Positions 15,941-25,585 of a stretch of 64,000 nt of DNA are shown in pieces. The first letter of the stretch is position 1. Each line of letters opens with the position of its first letter. The stretch comes from Candidatus Coatesiibacteriota bacterium (lineage in GTDB: Bacteria > JAFGND01): the NCBI GenBank assembly GCA_016927185.1, contig JAFGND010000071.1, positions 1 through 64,000 on the forward strand. Reading direction: 5' to 3'. Under the pieces are notes generated by a model that searched no databases, was not told the origin of the DNA, and worked only from the letters and a program-made list of their open reading frames with translations. The translations under genes were made by a program, and so were the position numbers.

Positions 15941-17277
15941 GCAAGGTGTCTAAATCAAGATTAATTGCAATAAAAGTTCTTCATAAAGTGAATAATGAGA
16001 ATTTACCTGCAAAAGAGACTTTTCAGAAGGAAACATTGAATTATGATCTTTCAAATATGGAAAGAAGATTTGCAAGAGAATTAATAATGGGTACTTTAAG
16101 GTATCGGGGAAGATATGATTATGTTATCTCCAGGTTAATAGAACCAAAAACTATAGCAGATCTTTCCTTGTATGTCCTTGAATCTCTTAGAATTTCACTT
16201 CATCAGCTAATTGGAATGAAGACTGTACCTATATATGCTGCAGTGAATGAAGGAGTCGAGATAGCAACGGAATTTGACCATGAAGGAGCTGGTGGCTTCG
16301 TAAATGCTATATTAAGGAAATTCATTAGAAGAGAAGCAGAAATAAGATTTCCATCCCCCAAAAATGATCCTGTCGGTTATTTAACACATTTCTTGTCTCA
16401 TCCGCAATGGATGGTTGAAAGGTGGATAGAGAAATTCGGCTTTGAAGAAACTCTTGCCCTTTGCATTTCAAATAACACTGCTCCAAAGATTACTGTCAGG
16501 ATAAATGCAAAGAAGGCTTCAAGAGAGGAAATAATAGAATCACTTATAAATGAGAATGTTGAAGTCACTCCAGGGTTGTATAGATTGCATGTTTTGAGGC
16601 TCAATACAGAAAAATCAATAACTGAACTTGATGCATGGAAAAGGGGCTGGATAATCATTCAGGATGAAGCTTCTACATTTGTCAGCCTTCTTTGCCAGGT
16701 TGAAAATGACAACTTCGTTCTTGATTTATGTGCTGCTCCTGGAGGGAAGACTGTTCATATGGCCGAGTTGTCAAGAGATAAAGCTTTTATATTTGCGATT
16801 GATAAAAATGCTTATAGACTTAATATGCTTAGAGAAAATCTGAAAAGAATGGAACATAAAAATATCATGTTGATAAAAGCAGATGCAAGGCATTTTCATA
16901 TAATGAAGATGGCAGACAGGATTCTTGTTGATGCTCCATGTACTGCAACAGGTACCTTATCTAAAAATGCTGAAGGGAAATGGCAGAAAAACATTGATGA
17001 CATTGAGAAAATATCCAAATTGCAGCTTAACATCCTTCTCAATGCAGCCAGATTTCTGAAAAAAGACGGGATAATGGTATACTCTACATGCAGCATAGAA
17101 CCAGAAGAAAATGACCTTGTGATAAAGAATTTTCTTTCATTAAAACCTGAGTTCAAGGTTGAAACAGCTAGCAGACAAATACCTGCGGATCTTGTTACAA
17201 GAACTGGATTCATGAGAACTTATCCTCATAAGCATGGAATAGAAGGAATATTCGCTGCAAGATTGAGAAAAAAATAA
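15937..17277 (+). CDS. rsmB: 16S rRNA m5C967 methyltransferase
   Basis: 446 residues; ATGA overlap with the previous gene. The N-terminal 140 residues are NusB-like (LSNMERRFARELIMGTLRY, AAVNEGVEIA, AGGFVNAILRKF). The Rossmann domain has the SAM loop VLDLCAAPGGKTVHMAE, DAPCTATGTL and the catalytic-Cys motif STCSIEPEEN. It methylates C967 of 16S rRNA by family precedent. It ends the long rightward gene run and is followed directly by a terminator. Confidence 0.95.
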   Translation: MSKVSKSRLIAIKVLHKVNNENLPAKETFQKETLNYDLSNMERRFARELIMGTLRYRGRYDYVISRLIEPKTIADLSLYVLESLRISLHQLIGMKTVPIYAAVNEGVEIATEFDHEGAGGFVNAILRKFIRREAEIRFPSPKNDPVGYLTHFLSHPQWMVERWIEKFGFEETLALCISNNTAPKITVRINAKKASREEIIESLINENVEVTPGLYRLHVLRLNTEKSITELDAWKRGWIIIQDEASTFVSLLCQVENDNFVLDLCAAPGGKTVHMAELSRDKAFIFAIDKNAYRLNMLRENLKRMEHKNIMLIKADARHFHIMKMADRILVDAPCTATGTLSKNAEGKWQKNIDDIEKISKLQLNILLNAARFLKKDGIMVYSTCSIEPEENDLVIKNFLSLKPEFKVETASRQIPADLVTRTGFMRTYPHKHGIEGIFAARLRKK

Positions 17278-17279
17278 AA

Positions 17280-17308
17280 AAGCGTGATTTGAAAAACAAA
17301 CCACGCTT
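17280..17308. terminator. Bidirectional intrinsic terminator
   Basis: AAGCGTGATTTG (17280-17291) and CAAACCACGCTT (17297-17308) pair over 12 positions with one mismatch around loop AAAAA. An A-rich run lies on the left and a T-rich stretch on the right, so it can serve both rsmB (+) and the convergent gene at 17330-18619 (-). Confidence 0.85.
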
Positions 17309-17329
17309 AGCTGTTTTATTAACCTTGTA

Positions 17330-18619
17330 TTATTGAACTATTGCTATTTTCTTTGTTAATGTTTTTGTCGAGGTTTCAAGTTTAACAAAGTAGATACCTG
17401 CAGGTAATCTATCAGTTGTAAATGAACCACGATACGTACCTTTTGAATAGTACTTGTCTGCCAGGGTAGTCACTTTTTCTCCCTTTAGATTGTACATTGT
17501 AATCTTGACTTTTCCGCTGTCATTTGTCCTGAACAGATAAGTACCTGCTTTCTTGACAGGATTGGGAGTTACATTTATAAATGAGTCGAACTTGACAGGG
17601 ACTGCTGTTCTGGTTTTGGTAAATCCTGTCCCTTCATATCTTGCTTTAGCATTTTTTGCATTCTGTTTCAAGTCATCAAGGCTTGCTCCTGCAACAAAAG
17701 CAAATGCTACAATAACTGGAGAATCATTACTTACATCAAATGGTCCATAAGTAACCGCCATTCCTACATCATAAACTGTATCAGGTCTTGCCTTGTTATG
17801 AGTAGCCATATAAAATTTCAGGCTATCAGTAAGACCCAGGAATGGTGGAGTTGCATTAGTATCCTGATAAACATCTACATTATTGGTTACAGCATAGTAG
17901 GCTGTTGCTTGTTGTGTAAGCAATGCGATACCAACATGAACACCTTCCCAAGAAGGATCTGTTGTATTTTGATACATCATATTAGTTTCAGCATCCCAGT
18001 TTACGTCATCACCATATGATTGCTGTACATTGCCCATATCCCAGTCACAATAAAATGATGCATAAATATCATTTATTGTGTCAGTAGCAGTTTTAGGTTT
18101 GATTGTATACTCAAGTATGACATAATCTTCCTGAGGAGTTGCATTCCATGCTAATCCATATTGCTCAATAAGAACTCCCAATGGATTGGTTGCATCATCA
18201 TCATTGAATTTTGCTTTAGAATCTTGATTAGAACGTTCTGTTCCACCGATCACTAGTGAATCAACTGTTACGAAATCATAAGGACCAAAGTATCCTTTTG
18301 TATCCCAGCCATAAGAAGTATCAGAAACATGGTTCTGATCCTGGCTTATCCAGATTGAGCCATGATATAAAGCAGATGAGTAGTTGTTCCATTGGAAACC
18401 ATGAGTTCTTGCTGGAGGATTTGTATCTCCACCTTTTGCCCATCCAACGCATCCAGCATCAGTAATTGTGAATATTACCTTGTTAATATTGTGGTCCCCC
18501 CAGGCAACTGGATATTCTCCAATATTGTTATTTGGGAAGAACAAAGCATAAGGTGACTGCTTCGCAAAGCAGAAGCCTACAATTATAAATAGGCATAAAA
18601 TTAGTAAAACCTTATTCAT
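17330..18619 (-). CDS. Secreted protein with Por/T9SS-like C-terminal sorting domain
   Basis: 429 residues with a good ribosome site (GGAGG, 7 nt before ATG). The signal peptide runs to about residue 19 (VGFCFA|KQ). The central 300 residues are beta-rich and aromatic with no known catalytic motif (WGDHNINKVIFTITDAG, YGWDTKGYFGPYDF, DIYASFYCDWDMG). The last 80 residues are a FlgD-like/sorting domain: INVTPNPVKKAGTYLFRT, KITMYNLKGEKVTTL, LPAGIYFVKLE and the basic end TKKIAIVQ. Surface-exposed or secreted; function unknown. Confidence 0.8.
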   Translation of the reverse strand: MNKVLLILCLFIIVGFCFAKQSPYALFFPNNNIGEYPVAWGDHNINKVIFTITDAGCVGWAKGGDTNPPARTHGFQWNNYSSALYHGSIWISQDQNHVSDTSYGWDTKGYFGPYDFVTVDSLVIGGTERSNQDSKAKFNDDDATNPLGVLIEQYGLAWNATPQEDYVILEYTIKPKTATDTINDIYASFYCDWDMGNVQQSYGDDVNWDAETNMMYQNTTDPSWEGVHVGIALLTQQATAYYAVTNNVDVYQDTNATPPFLGLTDSLKFYMATHNKARPDTVYDVGMAVTYGPFDVSNDSPVIVAFAFVAGASLDDLKQNAKNAKARYEGTGFTKTRTAVPVKFDSFINVTPNPVKKAGTYLFRTNDSGKVKITMYNLKGEKVTTLADKYYSKGTYRGSFTTDRLPAGIYFVKLETSTKTLTKKIAIVQ

Positions 18620-18702
18620 TACAACCTCCGTTCTATTGATACCTAATTTGATTAAGGCAAGTAATTATGATAACCTAAATCCTGTAAAGAAAAAAATGAA
18701 CT

Positions 18703-20514
18703 TTAATCCTCTGTCTTTTTCCTGGTCTTGTTTTCATTACGTTGCTTGAGTTTATTTATGAAACTAGACATTTTGTAATATTTTTCTCCTCCAAACTGAA
18801 TTGCATATTTATTTGCTTCTTCTGCTTTATCAAAGTTGTTCGTCATTGCATATGCATATGAAAGATTGTTATATGCAGAAGCATTGTTTGGATTTATGGC
18901 TAGTGATTTTTTATAGGCATCTATTGAACTATCATATTGAAGCATAGCCAACTCGGCATTTCCAAGATTGAAATAGTAAGCTGAATTCTCTGGGTTGAGA
19001 CTTAATGCTTTAGTAAAAAGCAATTTTGCGTTTTGAGGATTTTTGTTATCCATAGATATTTTTCCCAATCCACAGTAAGCTGCATGATTTTTATTTGAAA
19101 GGTTTATTGCTTTTTGATACATATTTACTGCATTTTTTTTATCTTTTTTTTCTATATATGCGTTACCTAATTGAGTGAAGTATAAGCTTTCATTAAATGG
19201 TTTGGGAACAGTATAAAGCAATGAAGAGATGATTGCTACTGGAATGAAGACTCTCAGAAGTATTTTATAATGATGCAATTTAAGGAGCTCATATATCTTT
19301 GAGATAGCTGATGCTGCGAGTGGAAAAGACAAGACAATTACTGGTAGTCTGTACCTTCCTGTATTGAATAGAAGAATAATCGTAATGAAAATAAGCAATA
19401 TAATAATCAGTGACAATCTGAAGTCCTTCCAGTTGATGAAGAATAAACTGAAAGCCGCAAGACCAAAGATTATCGGGGCATTCAAAGGCAGGAACCACAA
19501 TATTGGAGCAAAATACTCTCTGATTACATTGAAATCATGCTTATTGGGTATTTCGTAATTTCCAAAGAAAAGCATGATTTTCTTGAGTAAGAGTTTTAAC
19601 CATCCTGTAGGATTTTTTGCTATCTCACTAAAACCTTCTTTATACCAGAATATATTGGATTGTTCAGCAGTTAACTGTTTGCCAGTAAGTTTTCTCGCAA
19701 CTTCTCTTGAAGCTATATCTAGTTTGTCTTTGATGAACTCTGGATCGGAAGGAACAGTAAATGCACCATCAGAACCTTTGTAATTGCCTATATAAAAATT
19801 GATACCACCATTTGTTGAAATTGGTACTAATTCTCCGCTTACTAGATAGTTCCTTACAGCAACAGGGGAGATTACTGTAATCAATCCCAGAAGCAATAGC
19901 AAAGGTTTTAGAAAAGCCTTCTTTTCTTTTCTATTGCAATAAAATTCATATGCCACTATGAAAACAGAAACATATGCAATATTTGGTTTGCCAAGAGCAG
20001 CAATTCCAAAAGAAATTCCAGCGAGATATGTTATCAGAAAATTATGTTCTCTTGATAGCAAATAGATACCCGCAAGCAATCCTAGTAATACTATTGGTGT
20101 TTCAAGTAGCTTGACTTCATGAAAAGTCAATGGAGCATAAAGAATGGCTATTATTACCGCAATGATAGCTGTATGCCATTTCTTGGAATAAACAAGAGTT
20201 ATCTTATAGACAAGAAAGAGATTTATTATGCCTATCAAAACCTGTACTATTCTAATGAAAATGAAGCTCTTGCCTGCAAAGGAAATCATTAAAAAAAGGA
20301 AAATGATGTAGACAGGAGCACTGTGAAAAAATGGTTCTGGAGTCAGGTTTCCATTGTTGACAAGTTTTTCTGCTTCACCTATGTAATATTTGGCATCTCC
20401 AAAAGGTATATCAATGAATGGCGAATTATCTTTAACTTCAATAATGTATATTATCTTTATCGCTAAAGCAAGAGCCAGTAAAATAAATACTAAATATTTC
20501 CTTAAAAACTCCAT
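18703..20514 (-). CDS. GT39-like membrane glycosyltransferase fused to TPR repeats
   Basis: 603 residues. About ten TM helices follow the N-terminal segment, with the PMT/GT39-like early loop (PFGDAKYYIGEAEKLV, FHSAPVYIIFLFL) holding acidic residues expected for catalysis. After the last TM helix (about 425-445) are four TPR units (YFTQLGNAYIEKKDKKNAVNMY; AYCGLGKISM; AYYFNLGNAELAMLQYDSSI; AYNNLSYAYAMTNNFDKAEE). The enzyme type takes sugars from polyprenyl-phosphate donors. The TPR part is probably on the outer face of the inner membrane and may recruit acceptor proteins. This is inferred from topology. Confidence 0.78.
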   Translation of the reverse strand: MEFLRKYLVFILLALALAIKIIYIIEVKDNSPFIDIPFGDAKYYIGEAEKLVNNGNLTPEPFFHSAPVYIIFLFLMISFAGKSFIFIRIVQVLIGIINLFLVYKITLVYSKKWHTAIIAVIIAILYAPLTFHEVKLLETPIVLLGLLAGIYLLSREHNFLITYLAGISFGIAALGKPNIAYVSVFIVAYEFYCNRKEKKAFLKPLLLLLGLITVISPVAVRNYLVSGELVPISTNGGINFYIGNYKGSDGAFTVPSDPEFIKDKLDIASREVARKLTGKQLTAEQSNIFWYKEGFSEIAKNPTGWLKLLLKKIMLFFGNYEIPNKHDFNVIREYFAPILWFLPLNAPIIFGLAAFSLFFINWKDFRLSLIIILLIFITIILLFNTGRYRLPVIVLSFPLAASAISKIYELLKLHHYKILLRVFIPVAIISSLLYTVPKPFNESLYFTQLGNAYIEKKDKKNAVNMYQKAINLSNKNHAAYCGLGKISMDNKNPQNAKLLFTKALSLNPENSAYYFNLGNAELAMLQYDSSIDAYKKSLAINPNNASAYNNLSYAYAMTNNFDKAEEANKYAIQFGGEKYYKMSSFINKLKQRNENKTRKKTED

Positions 20515-20609
20515 AGATTGTCATCAAGAAGCTATTATGCACTGTATCTGTCAAGCAAAGAGTTATCTGATGACTGTAATGGTTGACATTATTATCACAG
20601 GAACTGAAC

Positions 20610-21905
20610 ATGCTTTGCATTAAAACTGATCTTGAGAAAATTGTGAAAAACACTGCCATCAGAAATGCTATTATTTATAGTATTGGTGCATTATTCCTTC
20701 GTGGAATAAGCTTGTATATGCTACCCATATATACCAGATTATTAACGAAGGTAGATTATGGGATGCTTGATTTGCTGACAACAATAACTGCTGTTTTATC
20801 ACCAGTTTTCTGTGGAGGGCTTCCCCAGGTAGTTTTTATCTATTATTTTCATACTGAAGGTATTGAAAGAGAAAAAATGATTAAACAGTCAATCTATACT
20901 TTCTTTTTGTATTCAACACCAATACTATTCATAACAGTACTTGTTAGCCCTTTTATAGCTTCAAGAATATCCTCTCCTGAAACTCCAGTAACTGCATTTC
21001 CACTTCTTTTCATGGCAATAATGCCTGCATTTATGGGATTTGCAGCACAAATTACTTATACTATACTGATGAACGGGCAAAAAGCTTTATTTGTGAGTAC
21101 TATGCAGATTGTTACAGGACTTCTAATGGCAATTCTGAATATTTACGGAGTTGTTTATCTGAGGATGGGTTATCTGGCTGTTATTGGATCAACATTCATA
21201 GTCACATTGATTGAAACGCTTTTTTGCATTTATCTTGGTTTGAAATACCGAAGATCATCTGACTTCAGTTTTGATTATGAAAAAGCTAAAGAATACTTGA
21301 TGATAGGTCTTCCGATAGTTTTTGGAGCTCTTGCCAATTGGATATTGATCAGTGCTGACAGATGGTTTTTAGCATATTTCAGGACAATGGAGGAATTAGG
21401 TTTATATGCAGTTTCATATAAGTTCGGCTTTGTGTTTCAGCAGCTCTTGATAGTACCATTTATGTCTGCAATTTCTCCAAGATTGATGTCGAAGTTCAAG
21501 GATTCACTTGTTGATGCAGTAAAATATAAGTCCAAGATATTCCTTTTCTATTCTATACTTGGCATATTGGCAATTGTCTTTTTTATCTTAATCCTTCCAT
21601 TTGTCTACAAGATATTTGTAGGCAAGGAATTCCAGAGTTCTATAGAATTTACATTGTGGATCTTGTTTGGTTTTCTTTTCTGGGGTGCAGCACAGTTAAG
21701 AACCCTATATTTGATATATTTGAAGAAAACAAAGCTAGTAATTTTCATAACCTTTATTGCAGCGATAAGTAATCTAATTGCCTGCTTTATCCTGATACCA
21801 GATTACGGTCCTAAAGGGGCAGCCTGGGCAACAGGTATAGCCTATTTTGTTTTCATGCTTGTGGGAATGATTTATGAGAGAATTGAATTGAATAAAACTT
21901 TATAA
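20610..21905 (+). CDS. Polysaccharide flippase, Wzx/MATE-like
   Basis: 431 residues from ATG at 20610, after AGGAA. About twelve to fourteen TM helices cover the protein, with the typical N-terminal block IRNAIIYSIGALFLRGISLYMLPIYTRLL and repeated hydrophobic segments. It belongs to the polysaccharide transporter (PST/Wzx) group that flips undecaprenyl-linked oligosaccharides. It is divergent from the GT39-TPR gene, which fits a surface-glycan locus. It is followed after 12 nt by a methyltransferase. Confidence 0.88.
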   Translation: MLCIKTDLEKIVKNTAIRNAIIYSIGALFLRGISLYMLPIYTRLLTKVDYGMLDLLTTITAVLSPVFCGGLPQVVFIYYFHTEGIEREKMIKQSIYTFFLYSTPILFITVLVSPFIASRISSPETPVTAFPLLFMAIMPAFMGFAAQITYTILMNGQKALFVSTMQIVTGLLMAILNIYGVVYLRMGYLAVIGSTFIVTLIETLFCIYLGLKYRRSSDFSFDYEKAKEYLMIGLPIVFGALANWILISADRWFLAYFRTMEELGLYAVSYKFGFVFQQLLIVPFMSAISPRLMSKFKDSLVDAVKYKSKIFLFYSILGILAIVFFILILPFVYKIFVGKEFQSSIEFTLWILFGFLFWGAAQLRTLYLIYLKKTKLVIFITFIAAISNLIACFILIPDYGPKGAAWATGIAYFVFMLVGMIYERIELNKTL

Positions 21906-21917
21906 AACTGGATATTT

Positions 21918-22823
21918 ATGAAAATACTGGAAAAGTATCTTGGATTTGCAAAACGTTATCAGAAGAGAACTTATGATGAGTTAAAGCATAGCTTTTCAAT
22001 TCAATATGAAAAGATAAAAAATACTGACATAGATAGATTTATTATACAAGCATGGGTTTCAAATAATGATAATTTAAAAGTATCATTTGATAATTACCCT
22101 CCATATGATTTTCTCAGATTGAATTCAGTAAGAAATACGATGTTTGTTTATTCACCAGGAGAGTGGCTAGAAAAGCAGATTCAGTTTCTGGAGCAGAACA
22201 TTCCATATAAGACTTTGAAGAAGGTTTTGTATGAGGATCCTTTTGGGAAGCCATATCTGGTGAGTTATAAATATATTACATCACATAATTCAATCCATCT
22301 TCTTTATCATTTATGTAAATTCATGAATACAACAAAGTCTGATTTCAATGCTATGGATACTGTTATTGATTGGGGAGGAGGTTATGGAAATCTGATAAAG
22401 ATTATGGATAGATTGATAAATAAGAAACTTACCTATATAATAATAGATACTCCTCTTTTCTCATGTTTGCAATGGCTTTATTTATCTGTTGTAACAAACA
22501 AGGAGAGAGTAAATATTATAACTTCAAAAGAACAAAAAGTGGAAGAGAAAAAGATCAATTTATTACCAGTTTCTTTTCTTGAGGATTTTGAGCTGCATTG
22601 CGATTTGTTTGTATCAACCTGGGCATTAAGCGAAAGTTCTGATTATTCCCAGGATTACGTATATGGGAAGGATTTTTTCAAGGCAGGGAGCTTGCTAATT
22701 GGTTTTCAAAGGAGTAATGAAAAGATGATTTTTGCTGACAGAATAGAGATATTGCTAAAGAATAAGGGAGCCTTGATAGAAGAATTAGGATTTATCCCTG
22801 ATAATTTTTATGGCTTCTTATAA
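21918..22823 (+). CDS. Putative sugar O-methyltransferase
   Basis: 301 residues. A long N-terminal part without clear motif precedes a Rossmann fold starting at DTVIDWGGGYGNLIKIMDRL (SAM loop), then YIIIDTPLFSCLQWLYLS and LFVSTWALSESSDYSQ. This arrangement is typical of putative sugar O-methyltransferases in glycan clusters. Downstream of the flippase, it probably decorates the same glycan. Its last 6 nt overlap the end of the convergent gene. Confidence 0.7.
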   Translation: MKILEKYLGFAKRYQKRTYDELKHSFSIQYEKIKNTDIDRFIIQAWVSNNDNLKVSFDNYPPYDFLRLNSVRNTMFVYSPGEWLEKQIQFLEQNIPYKTLKKVLYEDPFGKPYLVSYKYITSHNSIHLLYHLCKFMNTTKSDFNAMDTVIDWGGGYGNLIKIMDRLINKKLTYIIIDTPLFSCLQWLYLSVVTNKERVNIITSKEQKVEEKKINLLPVSFLEDFELHCDLFVSTWALSESSDYSQDYVYGKDFFKAGSLLIGFQRSNEKMIFADRIEILLKNKGALIEELGFIPDNFYGFL

Positions 22824-23693
22824 TTTCCTTAAAAACAAGGTAAAAAAAGTATAGTAATAATATGGTATATCAAAAGTACCAAGAAGGCTTCTAATTTTCT
22901 GTTTCACTTTATATTTGAGGTCCCCTTCATAATATTCAAAGAAAAACCTTCTCATGTATTCCTTATCAGGATCTATCTCTGTTTGCGTGAATATCTTGTT
23001 TCCATGTATCTCCATACCGCTTGGCTCAACAATATATTTCATTATTTCCTCTACATTCTGCAAAGGAGTATGGAATTGATCATGTTTTTGATAGTCATAT
23101 TCAGTTTTTGCATTAAGGCTTTTGCCAAAATCAAAAGTAATACCTGCAATTCCACCTTTCTTAAGAACTCTCCTGAATTCCTTTAATGCCTTTGTTTTCA
23201 CATCATTTGGTAAATGCTCTAGAACTGAAATAGATATTACGACATCAAATGTTTCATCCTTGAAAGGTATTTCTGTCATGTCTGCAACCAGGGGATCAAT
23301 ATCCCAGTTCATTATTCTTGATACTTTCATTGTGTTTTTAACAAGCGATTTCTGAAGATCGATTGTGGTAACTGATGCACCTTCTGAAGCAGCAAAAAAG
23401 ACTATTGGACTGCTTGCTCCTCCGCAATCCAGCACTTTCTTGCCTTTTTCAATCCCGCAAATTTCATAAGTCCTGCAATATTCCCAAGCTCTCATTGGAT
23501 AGACCGAGAAACAATAGGGAAGTCTTTCCTCTAGGTTTGATTTATCAAGATGCCCGGAGCTTGTTGTTCTAAGCTCCCTTTTTCTTAATTCTTCAACAAG
23601 CATCTGGATTTTTTTGACTAGAGGACTTTTCTGGATATATTTATCTAATTCATCCTGGGTAAAAGTCCTGTTATAATTATTTTCATCTATCAT
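22818..23693 (-). CDS. Class I SAM-dependent methyltransferase
   Basis: 291 residues. Motif I is KKVLDCGGASSPIVFFAA, followed by ASVTTIDLQKS (acidic loop), DVVISISVLEHLPND and FRRVLKKGGIAGITFDFG, all of Methyltransf_11 type. The N-terminal 75 residues are helical and unassigned. The C-terminus is hydrophobic (YYYYTFFTLFLRKL). The substrate is probably a lipid or glycan given the neighbours. No ribosome site is obvious upstream. The stop codons of this gene and 21918-22823 overlap within TTATAA. Confidence 0.78.
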   Translation of the reverse strand: MIDENNYNRTFTQDELDKYIQKSPLVKKIQMLVEELRKRELRTTSSGHLDKSNLEERLPYCFSVYPMRAWEYCRTYEICGIEKGKKVLDCGGASSPIVFFAASEGASVTTIDLQKSLVKNTMKVSRIMNWDIDPLVADMTEIPFKDETFDVVISISVLEHLPNDVKTKALKEFRRVLKKGGIAGITFDFGKSLNAKTEYDYQKHDQFHTPLQNVEEIMKYIVEPSGMEIHGNKIFTQTEIDPDKEYMRRFFFEYYEGDLKYKVKQKIRSLLGTFDIPYYYYTFFTLFLRKL

Positions 23694-23702
23694 ACGAATA
23701 AA

Positions 23703-23716
23703 CTTTATTAATAAAG
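23703..23716. repeat. Perfect 14-bp palindrome between divergent genes
   Basis: CTTTATTAATAAAG lies between the divergent methyltransferase (start 23693) and 5'-nucleotidase (start 23800). It could be an operator, but it is simple AT-rich sequence and may be chance. Confidence 0.3.
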
Positions 23717-23799
23717 GTTTTCTGTCAATTTAAAAGCGAATCACTTGACATAGTTTCAAAGCATATTATCTTCTGTCAAAGACAAGGAGGAGGTGTTGT

Positions 23800-25515
23800 T
23801 TGAATAATAAAGTAACTAGAAGGATTTTCCTCAAGCAGGGCTTGATTGCTACCTCGACATTGCTTGTTCCCTGGAAGCTATTTGCCGAGAAACCGGTGAA
23901 TACGATTAATTTAACCATACTTCACACAAATGATATCCATGGATATATAACGAAATCAATTGCGGAATGGGCAGATCCCGACTTTCCTCCTGATCTGGGA
24001 GGGGGAAGCGCATTAGCTACCTTGATAAAACAGGTAAAAATGGAATGCAAGCAAAAGGACAGAAGATTTATGCTTTTAGATGCTGGAGACATATACCAGG
24101 GAACGCCAATTGGTGATGAAAGCAAGGGTGCAACAATAGTAGATTTTTTCAACAGGATGGGTTATGATTGCTGGACTTTGGGAAATCACGATTTTGATGA
24201 TGGTGATAAAAATGTAGAGAAATTGATTTCTGCATCAAAAATGCCTGTCTTGTCTTCCAATACACGCTCTTCAAAGAACAAGAAAGAGTTTCCCTATGGA
24301 ATAAAACCGTATATCATAAAAAATGTGGATGGGTTGAAGATAGGTATTCTAGGTATTACAACTGAAGACATGATAACACTTGTTCCCAAGGAAAAACTTC
24401 CAGAAATAGTTTTCACAAATGTTGCTCCAACTGTAAACAAATATATACTTGAGTTGAAGAAACAAGAAGTTCAGTTCATAATTCTTCTTTCCCACCTGGG
24501 TTTCCCGAGAGTTGATGATGGGCTTTCAAGAAGGTTGAAGAGATTTAATAAGTACAGAAAGAATGCTGATGCAAGGAAATTCCCTAATTATACAGCTTAC
24601 CTCAATTTCATAAAAAAGAAAAAAGGCTTTGGACTTGATGATCTTGAAGTGACAGCACTAATCAAGAACATTAATCTGGTGATAGGAGGACACAGCCATA
24701 TAGGTATTTATCCTCCCTATGAAGTTCCTGAAACGCATACTTTTATTACTCAAGCATATTCAAGACTGTCAACTGTTGGAAGAATAGATTTGTCTCTTGA
24801 TAAAGATACTGGTACAATAATTGGAATTTCAATCGAGGCAATAAATCTTTGGGGAGAAAGATTCAAGCCTGATAATGATGCAGAGGATTATCTGAGATGC
24901 CAGCAGGATGCGGTTGAGAAGCACTTGAGAAGAGTTATCGGAAAAACAGAAACAGAACTCCAGAGAGGGAATTATGAAACAACCCTGGGAAATGTTGTAA
25001 CTGATGCAATGAGGGAATCAGTAGGAGCTGATGTTGCTCTTGTAAACAGGGGAGGACTTCGAGCCAATATAAGAATAGGGGAGATTCAGGAGATTGACAT
25101 TTACAGAGTGATACCTTTTGATAATCCAATACATAAAATGACTGTTGATGGAGCCATGCTTGCAAATATACTGGAAGTCAGTTTTTCAGGAAGAAGGAAA
25201 GACAGTCAACTATCAGGTGTCAAGGTAGTAGTTAATCCGCTTCTTCCATCAGGAAGGCGATTATGCGAAGTCTGTATCAATGGAAAACCGCTTGATTTAA
25301 AGAAACAGTATACATTTGCTACTTCAGCATATCTCAGTGATGGGGCAGTTGGATATGGACTATTAAGGAAAATTCAAAGAGACATGGTGAAGGAATCAAT
25401 AACAGTAAGAAAAGCTGTTGTTCAATATATAGAGAAAAAAACCCCATTGAATGTTTCTCTTGAAGGGAGAATAAAGATAAGTACAAAAGCAACAAGAGCT
25501 GATTATTTACCATAG
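23800..25515 (+). CDS. Tat-exported 5'-nucleotidase/UshA-like metallophosphatase
   Basis: 571 residues, TTG start preceded by AGGAGGAGGTG. The N-terminus TRRIFLKQ plus a hydrophobic stretch is a twin-arginine signal (R7-R8). The metallophosphatase domain has HTNDIHGY, DAGDIYQGTP, GNHDFDDG, LSHLGFP and GGHSHIG, all metal-binding. The C-terminal 5_nucleotid_C domain has NVVTDAMRE, NRGGLRANI and FDNPIHKMTVDG. A basic insertion (about 240-279, RRLKRFNKYRKN ... FIKKKKGF) interrupts the metallophosphatase domain between LSHLG and GGHSH. Likely role: periplasmic nucleotide or nucleotide-sugar hydrolysis. Confidence 0.92.
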   Translation: MNNKVTRRIFLKQGLIATSTLLVPWKLFAEKPVNTINLTILHTNDIHGYITKSIAEWADPDFPPDLGGGSALATLIKQVKMECKQKDRRFMLLDAGDIYQGTPIGDESKGATIVDFFNRMGYDCWTLGNHDFDDGDKNVEKLISASKMPVLSSNTRSSKNKKEFPYGIKPYIIKNVDGLKIGILGITTEDMITLVPKEKLPEIVFTNVAPTVNKYILELKKQEVQFIILLSHLGFPRVDDGLSRRLKRFNKYRKNADARKFPNYTAYLNFIKKKKGFGLDDLEVTALIKNINLVIGGHSHIGIYPPYEVPETHTFITQAYSRLSTVGRIDLSLDKDTGTIIGISIEAINLWGERFKPDNDAEDYLRCQQDAVEKHLRRVIGKTETELQRGNYETTLGNVVTDAMRESVGADVALVNRGGLRANIRIGEIQEIDIYRVIPFDNPIHKMTVDGAMLANILEVSFSGRRKDSQLSGVKVVVNPLLPSGRRLCEVCINGKPLDLKKQYTFATSAYLSDGAVGYGLLRKIQRDMVKESITVRKAVVQYIEKKTPLNVSLEGRIKISTKATRADYLP

Positions 25516-25536
25516 AAATTATAAAGATATAAACAA

Positions 25537-25566
25537 AAAAAAGCGGGATTTCGATCCCGCTTTTTT
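25537..25566. terminator. Bidirectional intrinsic terminator
   Basis: GCGGGAT (25543-25549), tetraloop TTCG, ATCCCGC (25554-25560), extended by six A-T pairs. It terminates both the 5'-nucleotidase (+) and the pilin/PilY1 operon (-). Confidence 0.95.
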
Positions 25567-25585
25567 AATTCCATTGGTTTAGGTT

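Noticed and set aside
18703-22823. A complete capsule or O-antigen cluster
   Set aside because: A flippase, a methyltransferase and a GT39-like enzyme are present, but no polymerase, chain-length regulator or export channel was found.
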